DNA of 64,000 nt from Anastatus disparis. Its lineage: Eukaryota; Arthropoda; Insecta; Hymenoptera; Eupelmidae. The stretch's first letter is position 1, and every line of letters begins with the position of its first letter. The notes below the pieces were generated by a model, which was given only the letters and a program-made list of their open reading frames with translations, made no database searches and was not told the origin of the DNA. Position numbers and translations under genes: made by a program. Location of the stretch: contig JAFFSR010000221.1 in assembly GCA_017163975.1 (NCBI GenBank), positions 2,418,001 to 2,482,000 on the forward strand, given 5' to 3'. Below are positions 12,846 through 26,063 of this stretch, piece by piece.

Positions 12846-14147
12846 CTAATCACAATGTTCAACATCATCTATGGTTTTTACTATGAAGCCACTTTTGGAT
12901 TTATTTGAACTCAAATTTGAATATTTCAATCCTTTTACAGGCTCCTCATCAGTTTGTGTTAGAGCTTCATCGTCAATAGAATCTTCTTCGTCATTTTCAT
13001 GTTTTTCCTGTTCTTTATTACTCAATCGTTGTTTTATTAAACTAACAAAGTCAATTGTTTCAGTACGTTCTTTTTGTTGAATATTTGCAGCAATTCGTGT
13101 TTGTACTTTCTCATTTGCTTTTCTTTTTGGTGCTCTTTTCTTTGGTAATAAATTACTTGCTTTGGTTGAGCTATTTTCATTTTCTTGAACAGTTTCATTT
13201 TCATTCATTTTAACATTATCTTGAGATGATTTTTGGGAGCAATCACTTTGGCTTTCAGATACTCCTGAATCTTTTTCAGAATCAGAATGCTCTTTTTCTT
13301 TAGTATTTTTAATTATAAACTCAGTGCTTCGAGGTATAGCTAAAATATTTTCTTCTGATGTATCCATACAAACAGTTTCTTTATTAACTACTCTTCCTCC
13401 ATTAGCAAACATAGATAAACCTTTGCGTCTCCACATTTTTGAAGTACTAGGAACTGCTTGTTTACATTTACCCTCGAAACGAAATTCTTCAGGATCAACT
13501 TCTTTGATTTCACCTTTTAAGAATAATAAATACTTTTTTAACGAGGTATAGAAGTGTAATTTATCTTGCATTCTTGGAAAATTTGCACAACGTGCACTAC
13601 TTGAAGGAACGACCCAAAGTGCTGTGTCGCCTACTTTATTAGGTTGTAAACCAAAACAAAAAGCTTTTTTATCATATTTCTCAACAAATTCTTCCCAAAT
13701 ACATTTACCATTAAATACAGCAATTTTTGGTTTGAATTCTTTAAGTTTATCTTGTACAATCATAGCGCCTTTCTTTAATTCTGATCTACTCAGATCTGCA
13801 GATGATCTTGTTGCTCTGGCCACTATGTTTGTTAAACCAATATCATGTTCCAAAAGCTTATGATCATGCTCAGAAGTTATAGGTTCTGGTATTAATTTTG
13901 ATTCGTATAACAATTTATAAAAATGATTTCCAGGACCAGCATAGTATCTACCTGTGTGAGCTGCCATAAGACTTGGATTAATGCCAAGAAATACCAAATC
14001 TAAATTGGGTCTTAGATAATCTTGAAGAGTATTCTTTGCTACTTCCTCTTCGCTTAATCCATTAAATCTACCAGCAAGCTTTTTAGCTGGCTTCTCATCT
14101 CCCTTGGGTGGAGCTCTTTTCTTAAGTTTTTGTAACGAGATTGACAT
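12846..14147 (-). CDS. TDG: G/T mismatch-specific thymine DNA glycosylase (TDG/MUG family)
   Basis: The enzyme removes thymine from G:T mispairs, and uracil or oxidised 5-methylcytosine opposite G, in the nucleus to start base-excision repair. Seen: an uninterrupted frame of 433 codons. The first ATG is at 14147 (MSISLQKLKKRAPPK); the frame extends nine codons further with no ATG. Residues 27-60 read RFNGLSEEEVAKNT and NLDLVFLGINPSLM. GINPSLM holds the catalytic Asn (N57) of the TDG type. MAAHTGRYYAGPGNHFYKLL (61-80), IAVFNGKCIWEEF (142-154) and VVPSSSARCANFPR (179-192) are the other family signatures, the last being the DNA-intercalating loop. Residues about 215-433 are charged, low in order, with basic runs (KKRAPKRK), as expected for a disordered tail. 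No introns are seen. TATTTTATATAG at 14186 could be an acceptor, allowing a 5' exon. AATAAA lies on the minus strand at 12751-12746, about 95 nt past the stop. Confidence 0.93.
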   Translation of the reverse strand: MSISLQKLKKRAPPKGDEKPAKKLAGRFNGLSEEEVAKNTLQDYLRPNLDLVFLGINPSLMAAHTGRYYAGPGNHFYKLLYESKLIPEPITSEHDHKLLEHDIGLTNIVARATRSSADLSRSELKKGAMIVQDKLKEFKPKIAVFNGKCIWEEFVEKYDKKAFCFGLQPNKVGDTALWVVPSSSARCANFPRMQDKLHFYTSLKKYLLFLKGEIKEVDPEEFRFEGKCKQAVPSTSKMWRRKGLSMFANGGRVVNKETVCMDTSEENILAIPRSTEFIIKNTKEKEHSDSEKDSGVSESQSDCSQKSSQDNVKMNENETVQENENSSTKASNLLPKKRAPKRKANEKVQTRIAANIQQKERTETIDFVSLIKQRLSNKEQEKHENDEEDSIDDEALTQTDEEPVKGLKYSNLSSNKSKSGFIVKTIDDVEHCD

Positions 14148-15479
14148 GTTTTTGGAAAAAGTTTTAGTTAACACTTTTATAAATCTATATAAAATAGAAA
14201 TCTCTTGCTTTTTACATGATAAAATATTTACAAAATTAAGTGTAACAATTTTTTCATCAATAAAATATACTCAAAAAAGAGGCAAACATATCAAGAATAA
14301 CAATCAAACATAACCTTATAAATAGGTCATGTGTTTCAGTTTATTGCTGTATACTGTTTATGGCAGCAGTTGTCACCTCACGGTTATATAAATATGGTCA
14401 CGTGGTTGTTAAAGAAATAATTTGATTTTACGAATTCGGTTTATTTTAATTTGCGTAAATTACATTTTTGATTGACAACTTTAAATATTATCACAGAAAA
14501 AAATTTTTAGACAGCTATAAAAATGTAACTTCAAATAACGATAAAATTTAATAAAATAATTGCATAGGAAAAATAATATGGCGAAAGCTGAATAAATATG
14601 TATTTATTTAAAACTATTTACATACAGAACATAACATAGAATCATCATTTGGGCACGATCTTTTGTCAGTATTATTCCTAAAAATGAAAATAAATATTTT
14701 TTTAAAGTATTAAATTATACATAAATAAAACGTACCCGAGAAAATGTTTGCTCATATTTTTAGATCAATTCTATCGCAAACACATTTTCCCGTTTACGTT
14801 TTGCAAACATTCGATCATACCAAAATTTATTTAAAATTCTTTATTGAGCATCATTTATAACCGATTCACCAGTCATACATGGTCGTTATTTTATCTTTTT
14901 TATTCGCATTCGATTTTAGTTTATATAATTAAAACTTTTTCGAGGACAATAATTTAAATTGAAAGTTTATACGATATTTGACATTTAACAAATGCAGAAA
15001 GATCAACGATTAACAAGTATAAAAAGCTTGTTTTCTTTTTATTCTTTTATTATTTAACTTTATTATGCCATTGACGTAAGGCATTTTGAAAATAATTGCT
15101 AATTTTCATTTTAAAATTCTGTTTTTTCTTTATTTTGCATTTAGAACGTTGATAATAAATAATTCTATTGTTATTGGGAAAAATACAATCATACAATCAA
15201 AACCAAATAATATCAACATTTGGACATAAAATCTAGATTTTTTACATACATTGAAACCTTTGAAAAATTTAAACATCAGTTTACTTTTGTACACAGGTAA
15301 TTGTAGAAAAAAATTCAAAGTAATCTATATAAGTCGTTGTCATTTAATAATTCATATATACAATTTGAAGAATTCGAAACATGAGTTAAAGTTAGACTGT
15401 AGTAACGATGTTCGTTGTTTTTAGGCATTTTTATTTTTATGATAAGCTCAGAAAAATAGTTCAACATTAACACCACGCA

Positions 15480-15671
15480 GAGGTCGTCAGTGGCTCACTC
15501 GGTAGAGCGATGGATTCATGATCTCGAGGTCTCGAGTTCGAATCTCACTCACGGCCGAATGATACAAGCACCACTGTACATTATATGGGCTTTGTTCACA
15601 AACACATTGACGAGCTCCGTCGCTAATTAGCGTTGCAGTGATAGCATAAGTACAGCGACGTTAAATAAAAT
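15480..15671 (+). mobile_element. SINE family A, copy 7
   Basis: Full-length; AGGTCGTCAGTGGCTCACTC head, GAGTTCGAATCTCACTC B box, tail GTACAGCGACGTTAAATAAA. Confidence 0.87.
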
Positions 15672-18600
15672 TAAAAATTTAGTAGATTTAAAATATTATT
15701 TAAATAATTTATTGGGTAATTTAATGAAGATAGCAGAAAACATTTTTTTTAAATGGAGTTTTGTTTTGGAAAAGCAATTCATGAAACGCAATAGTTATTT
15801 TATATGTAAGACTTCCTAATAAAAATGATTTTTATCCTCTGTACTTATTATTAATGATTTCAATTAAATTTATATTTTCAAGAACTTACAAATTATAAAA
15901 ATGAAAAGCAAAATGAACTAGGCGAGAATTAAAATGTTTCCAGAATCAATAAGAATTTTTTTTTTTAGATTTTTTTGACAAAAGTCGATTTAAATTAAAA
16001 TTTATTTTTTAATTTTACATTCCTATATAAAATAATGCACCGAAATTCAAAATTTCTAATAACATGTCAAGTATTTTAAATTGTCATACATTTTCAAACT
16101 TTATTTTTAAGTAAAACTCATCTATACGATATTTATCATTAGATAAAAATAATAAAATTTGAAATTGGCACTAGAAAAAGCGCGAGATTAATCTACCTTT
16201 TTTTCTCACTTTTTTCATACACGTAGAATCATCCAGATTTGAGAAACGAGTTAAGTATAAGTCGTAAGTTTATAAATAGTTATTCTTTTTCTAAAGTCAG
16301 TTACAATAGTGCGGAAATCTTTAATATTTGTGAATCTTTCTAAAACTTTAGTAAATAACTAGATATTTTTTCGTTAACAAATTTTTAAATTTTCCTCTGT
16401 GCAACGTGACTTCTTGATTATTTCAATTACTGGATTTATAAGTTTTTATTTTTCATAGAATACGCAACGGAGAAACATTGGAAATTGATTATGTTAAATT
16501 ATTTACGTATGTCTTTTTAAATTTAAGAAAATAATCAACGAGCCGCAAACCGGACGGATGAAACTTTAATGGAAATTCAGTTAACTTTGTCTAAAAATAT
16601 GAAAGAGAAAAATTTAATTATTTTCAAATGAAAATGATCTTAAATAGATAACTTTATTTTAAGATTGTTCATTTTCTTTAATTTTTTATAAGTTACTGGA
16701 GCTTTACCTAAAAATATTCTAAATCTAAATTTTTCTGGTGTATTTCAAACAGTTTTTCTTATGTAATGTACGTTTTTTTATTAGATATTTCATATAGAAA
16801 GATTTGTTCTTCAATTCGAAAATTCTAAGAGTAATTTTTTTAAGTATGAAGTTGAATCAGTAAAGATTTTTTCTTTTAGTCTATGCGTGCAAAAGCGTTG
16901 TAAAACTCTTTGGGTAGGAAATTCGTCGTTTTATATCAACGCATAAATTTATTCTTTTCTTTATATAATTACGTTTATTTTCGTTTTTTTCTTTTAATAT
17001 TTAAAGTTTTACTTTCGATCATCTAAGTTATAAGGAAGCCTTTTTTATTTCTAATTTTATATTAACTATAATCTATATTTATATTTGGACAAATGATTTT
17101 TTCGTAAGATTATAAGCTTTAGAAGATAAGCCGGGAATCTCGCGCTTGTCATTTGTGATTGCTCAAGCTCGTGTTTTGATTAAATTTAACTTTATTTATA
17201 TTTTTCAAGTTTTTCTAAAAGTTAAAATATATCGTAGAATCAATGACAAAGTTCGTAAATTTTTGTTTATCACTAATAATAAGATGATGGCGATGAATTA
17301 AACGCTAGATGATTAGTCATATGAATTTTTATTACAAAAAGTATAAGTTCTTAATGATTAAAAAGGCAATATAAAGTTAGTAAAGTAGTTAGTTTTTCAT
17401 TATTTACAAATATTTTTTTTTTTCAAAGAAAAAGCATTTACAGACGATAGGTTTTTAATGAATAAAATTCTATAGTACGCAAATATTTGGTTATCAACCT
17501 AGGTATATATATATATATTTTTTTTTCATATACTTTTTTTTCAATTAGTGTCAATCAATATAACAATTTATAGTGTTATCACACTCAGCACACTTATGTA
17601 ATATAAAAATTATTTAATATCTCCATTTACAATAAAATAAGACAAAGTATACGCATTTATTTATTTTTTATGCTTTACGGAAGTTGAGCAAGGAGATTCA
17701 TTTTACTAGAATCAAAATTCACAATTGTGCTACATTGTTTTGCTTTGTTTTATGTCCTTTTTAGATTCATTGCGATTCAAACTTTTTTTTTATATTTAAT
17801 AACATGAATTTTTTGAAGCTACAGTGTTTAATTAAAATAGAAAATATTTTTTATAAATCATTAATATAAACTCATTACTTGGATTCAATTTCCTGATGAT
17901 AATTTTCTGTAAAAATAATAGTTTAAAGGTGAATGAAAATTTTGTAAAAAAAATTTGACAAATTAAACTTATTTCTAAGCAATAAATAAAGCACATTTAT
18001 AGATTTTGACTTTTTGGAACATAAGAATCTCAAATATAATGAGCACCTTTTCTGTACGCTGAGAAACAACACTAATTTGTTTTTTTATTTCTTTAAAATA
18101 GTCTCGGCTCTACAGAGTCTTACTTTAAATTCTTAATTAAATATAGGATCTCGTATAATATTCAAATTATTCGTCACTGATTTAAGGTACATGACATCAC
18201 GATAATCGGTTATCATTACCGCCATAGAGAGAGATCGAAAGAGACTATTTGAAAAACAATCAACATTAATTTTCTATAGAACAAGAAATTTTCAGCAGTC
18301 AATTATTTAAAAGTTTCGAACGTAAAATCATTTTATTGTTATTTTATATTTAATTCATGTTTTATGTTTGTTTAAATATCAATGCTACAAATTTATTAAA
18401 TATTCAGTATTTTAATTTATCGACGGTAATAAAAACCTTACAACAATTATTTCATTACTGTCACTTTATAACGTTTGCAATGAAAAAGCAGCACTAGACA
18501 TTAAACATTCCAGTGACGAAGAAAATTTACAATAAAACACGAATCTGCAAATTCGCGATGGCATATTTTTTTTAAAAACTTTTTCTCTCTTCCCTTGGAT

Positions 18601-18934
18601 CATTTACTTATGCTCGATGTTCAAATATTTAATTATCTAAATTTTTTTAAAATTTTTATTCATTCACTGTATTTATTTAGGATCGTTGGCAAGGAATATG
18701 CATGTTTGCGAATGCAATTCGGAGATTCTTTACTATTCCTGGTCGAAATATTAACGTGAGATATGTATAATTAGTTAATTTTAGTTTTTCTTTTCTTTTC
18801 AAGTAAGTATAAAAATTAAAATCATTTCGTACAATCGATTTTTACGATGATTAATGATAATTTACAAAATATCAATATAAAAATTAAATTAAAATGTAAT
18901 ATATTACAAATATCGCGAATAATTTATTTTATTC

Positions 18935-19282
18935 CTACCTCAACAGTAATGGCCACTTTATTAATTAAAAAAAGGGCCGAAAGTAAGATATAACCAACTT
19001 TAGCATTTTAGCAAAAATAAAGTACTTTATTCTCGCTAAATTAGAAACTTACGAAATTGAATAAGTTGTTTAAATTTTTATAAAATATTAATATTTTATT
19101 AATAAAATATTGATATTTTATTAATGAAATATCATATTAAATATTAATAATTAGAAAAATATCAAATTTAAATAAAATATTTTATTAAATTTATAAAATT
19201 CTAATATTAAAATTTCAATTTCAATTTTCCTTTCAATTGTGCTCGTTTTTTTTTAAATCAACAGTGGTCACTGTTGAGGTAG
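18935..19282. repeat. MITE-like element, TIR CTACCTCAACAGT
   Basis: CTACCTCAACAGT at 18935 and its inverse at 19270-19282. The right end is also nearly palindromic (CAACAGTGGTCACTGTTG). The interior is AT-rich with internal ATATTAATAAAATA repeats. No target-site duplication recognised. Confidence 0.45.
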
Positions 19283-20770
19283 AAATAAAGCCCAATATGC
19301 AACTCTTGAGCAAATTCCAATTTCTGCCTCGGGACTTTACTCCCCTCGGGAGAAATATGCGACTTTACTCACTCGTTGCATAATGTATTATTAAATAAGT
19401 AAGAGAATAAATAAATGGCATTTTATATAAATTCACATGAATGATGAATAAAATGATAAACTAATATCTATATAAAATATGACTACTCTGAGTTCAATAA
19501 TCATCGTTTTGATTTTGTTTGACAAAATTCGATATCTCTTGTGCTATATTTGCAAATAATCGTTCACATTTTAAAAAAAAATTCTCTCGCAAAAATATTT
19601 CTACCACGAATACAAGGGAAAGACGAATATTTCATATATTTTTTTTACATTCTATCTAAATTGAAATAATATATAGTAACATTTTCCTGAAGCTTTCGTT
19701 GGGATCGCCCATAATCACAATAATTACCTGAATTATTTTCGATTGTCTTGAAGAAAATATCAAATTCAATATCATTGCGTCATAAATAAAAATCTATAAA
19801 CACTTTCGATTTTCAATAATAATTCTTTTTTCGTATATCACAAAATTTAATAAAATTGTAATTAATTGCATCGATAAAAACATTATGTTGAATTTGACAA
19901 TTTCATCAAGATAAACACACATTTAAGTACATTTATACTCTTCCATTATCTTTCTTCATTTTTCTAAAATTTTCAGGGGATCCGAGACTTACAAATTTTT
20001 TTTTTTTCAATTTTTTTGTTTTCGTTGATTACATTTATTAAACGTGTAAATTATTTGACAATTTTTAAAATCTGTTCTATATTTTATAATAATTACGTAC
20101 AGTACAACGACTTTTTTTCTTAAAAATTACAATTTTCGGGAAGTTACATACTTTTATTGTTACAATTATTGATTGCATGTTCGTACATTGTAATTTATCG
20201 ATAACGCTTTATTATCCTACAAAATCTTCCCATTCTATAAACCTGATTATCATTAAGTAAAATAATATTTTAATTATTCTTAAGAATTTATTAGCTAATA
20301 TATTAAACAGACGTTAAAAATTGTAAAATAAATCATCAATTAAAATAGAAAAGATAAAATTGATTTATCTGGTAACATGGTTCCTTCGTCTTTGACAATA
20401 ATTAGAAATTCGACGTATTCTTTCAAAAATTACTTTAGGACCTTTAATTCTTTATCTTTTTTTCATTATTCTTACTTCAAGTTATAATTTACGTGTAATT
20501 GAAAATAAATAATGCTGTATTTGTATTTTTTTAAATTTTAAACTAAATGACAATCAAAAAATTATTTTACATACAATATGAATTTTATAAACGGCACTTA
20601 TTAAATATAATCACAAGTATTTTAATAATAAAAAATTAAATTTCAAAGAAAATAAAATTAAAAGTCCTAAAAAGCAATGAAATATCTAAACAATTCTCGT
20701 TTTCCCCTCGCTAAATAAAATTAAACTTTTCCTTTCTTACATTTCGTATCGTAAACATTAATCGCAATTT

Positions 20771-23700
20771 TTAATTCTTTATCACAGCCGACGAAGACTT
20801 CTTGGACGTGCTGTCGTTTTTATCATCTTTCGCAGAAGCTTTGTTATCATCTTTCTTTTTAATATCGTTACTTTTGCCAATTGTGCGTTCAGGAGTTGGA
20901 CTTGGCGATGAGCTTGGCGAGCGTGACGAGGACGAGCTGCTGCTGTCGCGTATCGATGATGTTTCTTGAAGTTTTTGCAGACGCAATCGTCGCTTTTGTT
21001 CGATCACTGTTTCTTGCAGATGCAATGGACCGCGTATTAGTTTGAGCATTGTTTCGAGCTCGTGTGCTTCTTCTTTAAGTATGTTGTAACGCTCGAGATC
21101 AAAACCAAGCTTTTTCGCTTTCTTGTGAACGCCAATTAAATGCTCTCGACGAAATACTTCTGGCAGCATGTATTCCTGTGAAAATCAACATTTTTATTAT
21201 TATTCAATTGGTTTTGATTTATTATTGTTTTATTTATTATTATTTTAATTTTTTTATTATTTTTTCATTTTTATTTTTTATTATATTTTAACATCTATTT
21301 ATCAAATTGTTTTAATATTTTTATAAAGTTGTAAAAATAAAAAAATTCGCACATATTAAAAAGTTAAATTTTAAGAAATATTTAAATGAACAAGAACGTC
21401 ATTGATAATTCGAAGCTTCTGTCAAATTTTTGTCAAAAAAAATTTTTAATTAAAATAACTTAAAATTTCAAACAATGTAAATGTGTAGTGCAACTTCTAC
21501 AACAATGCACTAAAAGTACGAGTACATTCGTGTCTTATGAATGTAGTGCAACTATACTAATATGTAATATAAATATTCATTCTAAGAGGTCGTCAGTGGC
21601 TCAGTCGGTAGAGCGATGGATTCATAATCTCGAAGACTCGAGTTTAAATCCCGCTCGCGGTAACCGATTGATACAAGCATTAATGTATACGATACATATG
21701 CTTTGTTCGCAAACACACTAACGATCTCCGTCGCTAATTAACATCGTAATGATAGCTGAAATACAGCGACGTTAAATAAAATTAAAAAAATATTCACATT
21801 TAGAAAATAATACAAGGAATGAAAATTTTTTTAAATTTTATTTTATTTAACGTCGCTGTATATGCTGGAGTTAATACAATTTTGTATAATAAAATGTGAT
21901 TGAATTGAATATTAATGTCATTGTGTTAGTAAATGTGTATTGTTTTAGTAAAACTTTATTGTTCATAAAAATTCGTAAATAAATGCGTATTTCTATTCTA
22001 TTAAGCTCTAAAGCAATGGTTACTCTAGTTTAAATAATTTCTAGTTATGACAAAATTTATTTCTATTAAAATTTCATTCTATACAAGGACAAATACGACT
22101 GATTAAACGAAATTTAATTATGTGCTTTCAAATTATTTTAAAAGTTTATTTAGCTCCGAATGCTAAATCTACTTTCAACTTTAGTATATATTTTTCGCTG
22201 ATAATTTTATTCGATTAATGAATACGTGTAAATTATTTTAATACATTTTCTTAACATTAAATTAAAAACAAATTTAATGTTGAAAAAGCACACAAAATTT
22301 TGAACTAAAGTTGACCACTATACGTCAAATTTGTCCCATACGTAACTATAACATATGTGTATATATGATTTTAAACGTGCAATCATGAAGACAAACTTTT
22401 TTTTCAATATTAAGGTGGGTGCGGGTGAATCAGGCCATCCTTTGGCTAAGTAATCTACGTACTACTGAAATGCAGACACTGATAAAAAAAAATAATAAAT
22501 AAGAAAAGAGACATCAAAAGCTATTATATTAAACTCGTTTGTCTCGCTACGGGCGAATCAGGTCAGATGCGATGAATTTCAGGAAAGATTCATATAATCA
22601 TTATTTCCTTCTAATTATTTATTTAGAATGCGGGAGATTAGTGAATTATTTTATAATACCAGCGAATTTTAATTATTTTAATTTTCCAAATTATTCAGTT
22701 TAATATTATAGCGTTGGAAAATTCTAAGAATGCTATGATGATTATTTCAACTAAAATTTAATGCAGAAAATTATTTGTCTTAGATATGACCTAATTCAAC
22801 CTATACTACTTGTACATGATATAAATAATGTCGGCAAAACTTTTCGAACTCCAATTAAAATAAAACGAAATTCTTGAAATTCATAAAATGAAATATATTT
22901 TGTATTTTTAAAAATGAACAAGCTGTTTCAAAACTGTTATATAAGATCAGTTGATTCTTACCTGCGTCTTCAAAAAAATAATTTGTTTTTCGCAGCAACG
23001 TAATGGAAATAAAAAAATAAAGTAATTTTCAAATATCATGATTATTTTTATAATTATATTTTTTTCATTGTAAATAAAAACTTTATGATATTTTCTTATT
23101 TAATGAAACACGTTTTTTTTCTTTAATCCACCCGCACTCACTATTCATTCTTAAATAATAGTTGTTAGTTAAATAATAAAAAATTTTCTATATTTTTCTT
23201 TAGATAATAATTCTTGATTGATATATCCATAATTATAAATTACTAAAATCAGTTACAGTAAAAAAAATGGATATTGTATACTAAGGTCAAGAGATAAATC
23301 ATGTTATTCAGAAGATGTTAATCAAAGGTACTGTATATCAATAAAGTATGAAAAAGGTGCTGTTTCACCAAACTTTTGTTTGCTCTAATTCTTTTATCGC
23401 ACTGCAAATATAATATTAATTAAAATTTGAAGAAAAAATAAGTTTTGGCAAAATTGAATTTTTTTTCATCGTTAGCCGTGGTGGCACGTTCAACACCGCA
23501 TCGGAGAGATAACATCTTTTTGCCATCCGACTGTCAATATAGTAATCACAGAACTAAACTTTATAAAATTTTCATGAAAGTAAACCTAGCCGAGATTCAT
23601 TCTCTGCAAGTAAACATAAAAATACGTGAGTGAATCCACCGAACTTTCAAACTTTAACTTTGAAAATTAAATTAGCAATGATAAAAATTTTTTTTAATTT

Positions 23701-26063
23701 TAATAAAATTTTAATCTTACAACATCATTTATTCAATATTTGATTTTTTTTTATAACATAATCTTTTTCTGACAAAATAGTTAGTAGTAAATTAGTATAA
23801 GAGCAAATATCGCAAACCAAATGCAATCAGTTCTATGAAAATTAAATATTAAGACATTAAAAATGTGCGTTTAGTTTTAAAAAATTCCCAGTGCAAATAC
23901 ACATTTTATGCAATATTTACATTCGACTGTTGCATTAAAAAAAAAAGTACGTATTATTACACTTATCTCAATGTTCATAAATCAGTCAACTAAAAAAAAA
24001 AAATATATATGCACCGTCTCTTTTACTTTTGAGCGTTAGTATGTCATGGATGTATACATATATAAATAAAATTATTTAAAGTAAATGTTCTCTCTCACCT
24101 GTTTAGTCATAAGGAAATAAATATAGCAGCCCATTGCTGTCGCGTATGTGACGAAATATGTGACGGGTTCCATAATGTCCCACGAGTATTCCCACCAAGT
24201 TAGCCGTGCCAAACATCCAAATTGCATAGACATCATAACCAGCACTCCCCATGAGGCTAGATGAGATCTTCGCGCGGCGGCGTTTTCGATCTCGATTCGT
24301 TGCTAGGATTAAATGTTTGAATATAAGAAAACTAAGAAATTTAAAGTAAACAATTTGTTAAATTATAATGCAGATCTCGTTTTTTTTTAATGTTACATTT
24401 TTGTACGAAATTCAATGTAACTAATTTTATTAAAAAAACTTCAGGGTGAACCAGTTCAACTTTGTTACTTCGTGCATTTGCTTACTAATAATATGTGCTG
24501 TTTTGGCGATATTTCGTAATTTAAAAAAAATCTAATTGTAAGTGTTTTGAGAATTCAAGTATTAATTTAAATATCTGATATTAAGAAAAAAACATCATTA
24601 CTGGGAAAAAAGTAGAACATACATGTAAAGGTTAAAAGATAATTACAAACAAAATTTTTTAAATTAAAATTCTTGTTATCTCATGCTTACTTAATATTAT
24701 GAAAAATAATTATCTATTTAAAAAGTTCGTTTTCTTTGACAGTTTATAATTTAAAAAGATTTGCAATAAAATATTTTTTGTCAAAGTGTTGAAAAACTAA
24801 ATAATTCGAATACAAAATTGACATCTAAAATAGAATTTTTTTATTAATACGTGTCAAAGCGACTTAAAAATTACAACCTTACCGAAATAATCTGGAATTT
24901 CAGATATTACGTGTTACAGAAAATTATTTACGAAAACCGTCTAAAAATTTGCTAACAGATATAGTAAATCTTAAAAACCGTGTACTTTGGTAACTTTTGG
25001 TCATGATTATAAATCTGTGACAACGTTAGCATAAACTATTGTAATTACTCTCGGTGCAGCTTATCAATTTCCAAAATAACGTTTTATCAAATTTAGAAGC
25101 TATATTCTTTAATAATTTTGGTGAATAATTTAACTTACTTCTTTGACATAGCTTTAAAATAAAAAGTATAAAAAAAGTTGTTCTTAATAAATTAGTTATA
25201 TACCTGCTCTAGAGGCTCCAATTCTATTCTAACTTCTTCCAGTTGCGCCATTACTCGCTGTTCCAATTCGGCATGATATTCCCTGGCATTGAAAGTCTCG
25301 TAAGCTTGACAAAGTAAGGCTTTGATATCGCGTAGTTGTTGCAGGTTCTCCTGAGATTTACAGATTAGATAGTTTAATTAGATTTACGGTAACATCGAGA
25401 AAACTTTTAAAAAATTTTTGCGATACGAGTGTTTGAAATTTTCAAATTATTAACTTTAGAACTTTCTTATGTTTTTAAAAGTCAATATCTAAATTGGAAA
25501 AATTGATTAAAAATTAAGATTTGAGTAAAATAAATGCGTATGTACTATTTTAGTTTATGAGTTTTATAAAATTTAATGATTTGAAATAAACTGTACCTTT
25601 GGATGCTCTATGTGAAGCGGGGGAGCTACTGGATAGATTTTTCCATTTATAACTAGATTAAAATTGTCCAAAAATATAGTTTCTAACCTGTTAGAAACTC
25701 CCAATTTGATGCCATCTACAAGTATATATTTTTAATTAATGTCATTGCCATGATGTATTTAAACAAATACACATTTTTTTCAATTAAATATTCTTCTGAT
25801 ATTTAAAAAAATACGCAAATCCAACAATTTTACATTTAGATAAATTGCATAACGTAAACTAATAAAAACGTAAATCGCTAAAATAAAATTACCTGTACTA
25901 GTTATATACGCTTCGACGATAGCAGGATCCTCTAGTTTGAGCATATCGAGAAAATCGCCAACTGTCTGTGTGATTGGCCTCAATGTGAACATACATTTCT
26001 CTGGCCTCGACGGCAAAGGAAGTACAATTCGAGGAAGTCCGCGCAGATATTGGATTTCAACTT
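20771..26063 (-). CDS. MCU: Mitochondrial calcium uniporter pore subunit (5' end missing)
   Basis: Pore of the inner-membrane Ca2+ uniporter. Five exons splice in phase: 26063-25893, 25715-25597, 25350-25204, 24302-24099, 21175-20771, all GT-AG. Exon a ([20 protein letters not shown]) and exon b form the matrix beta-grasp domain. Exon c ([20 protein letters not shown]) is coiled coil 1. Exon d holds TM1 ([20 protein letters not shown]), the selectivity-filter motif [10 protein letters not shown] with the Asp and Glu of DIME, and TM2 ([15 protein letters not shown]). Exon e starts [20 protein letters not shown], then coiled coil 2 ([20 protein letters not shown]). It ends in an 80-residue Ser/Lys/Asp-rich tail that vertebrate MCU lacks. 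Exon a opens in phase 1, so upstream exon(s) with the start and transit peptide exist; they were not found. Introns hold a SINE (21586) and a MITE-like element (22415). Confidence 0.93.
21586..21782 (+). mobile_element. SINE family A, copy 8 (in MCU intron)
   Basis: Full-length, antisense to MCU. GAGGTCGTCAGTGGCTCAGT head; the B box is altered (GAGTTTAAATCCCG) and a few bases are inserted after it. A lone inverted tail piece (TTATTTAACGTCGCTGTAT) follows at 21838-21866. Confidence 0.87.
22415..23141. repeat. Possible 0.73-kb element with 16-bp inverted ends (MCU intron)
   Basis: GTGGGTGCGGGTGAAT at the left and the inverse of GTGAGTGCGGGTGGAT at the right (14 of 16). GGGCGAATCAGGTCAG near 22552 echoes the left end. 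Non-coding. Confidence 0.4.

Larger units (their letters stand above)
14148..20770. other. Long non-coding stretch between TDG and MCU
   Basis: Contains SINE copy 7 and the 18935-19282 element. TDG and MCU are both on the minus strand, so 14148 onward holds the TDG promoter and the part nearest 20770 the MCU 3' UTR. At 19298-19383, TATGCAAC/GTTGCATA flank a patch with two CCTCGGG words. No further gene seen. Confidence 0.5.
21176..24098 (-). other. Last intron of MCU
   Basis: 2.9-kb intron, donor CAG|GTGAGA at 24098 and acceptor TTTTCACAG at 21176. It contains a SINE in the antisense direction, a solo inverted SINE tail at 21838-21866 and the 22415-23141 inverted-repeat element. Confidence 0.85.

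Noticed and set aside
14174..14174. TDG start at the GTG here
   Set aside because: Eukaryotic initiation at GTG is unlikely; the ATG nine codons on gives a normal N-terminus.
25780..26016. A free-standing 78-residue protein
   Set aside because: It is MCU exon a read through its donor into intron sequence; only the part from 25893 is coding.
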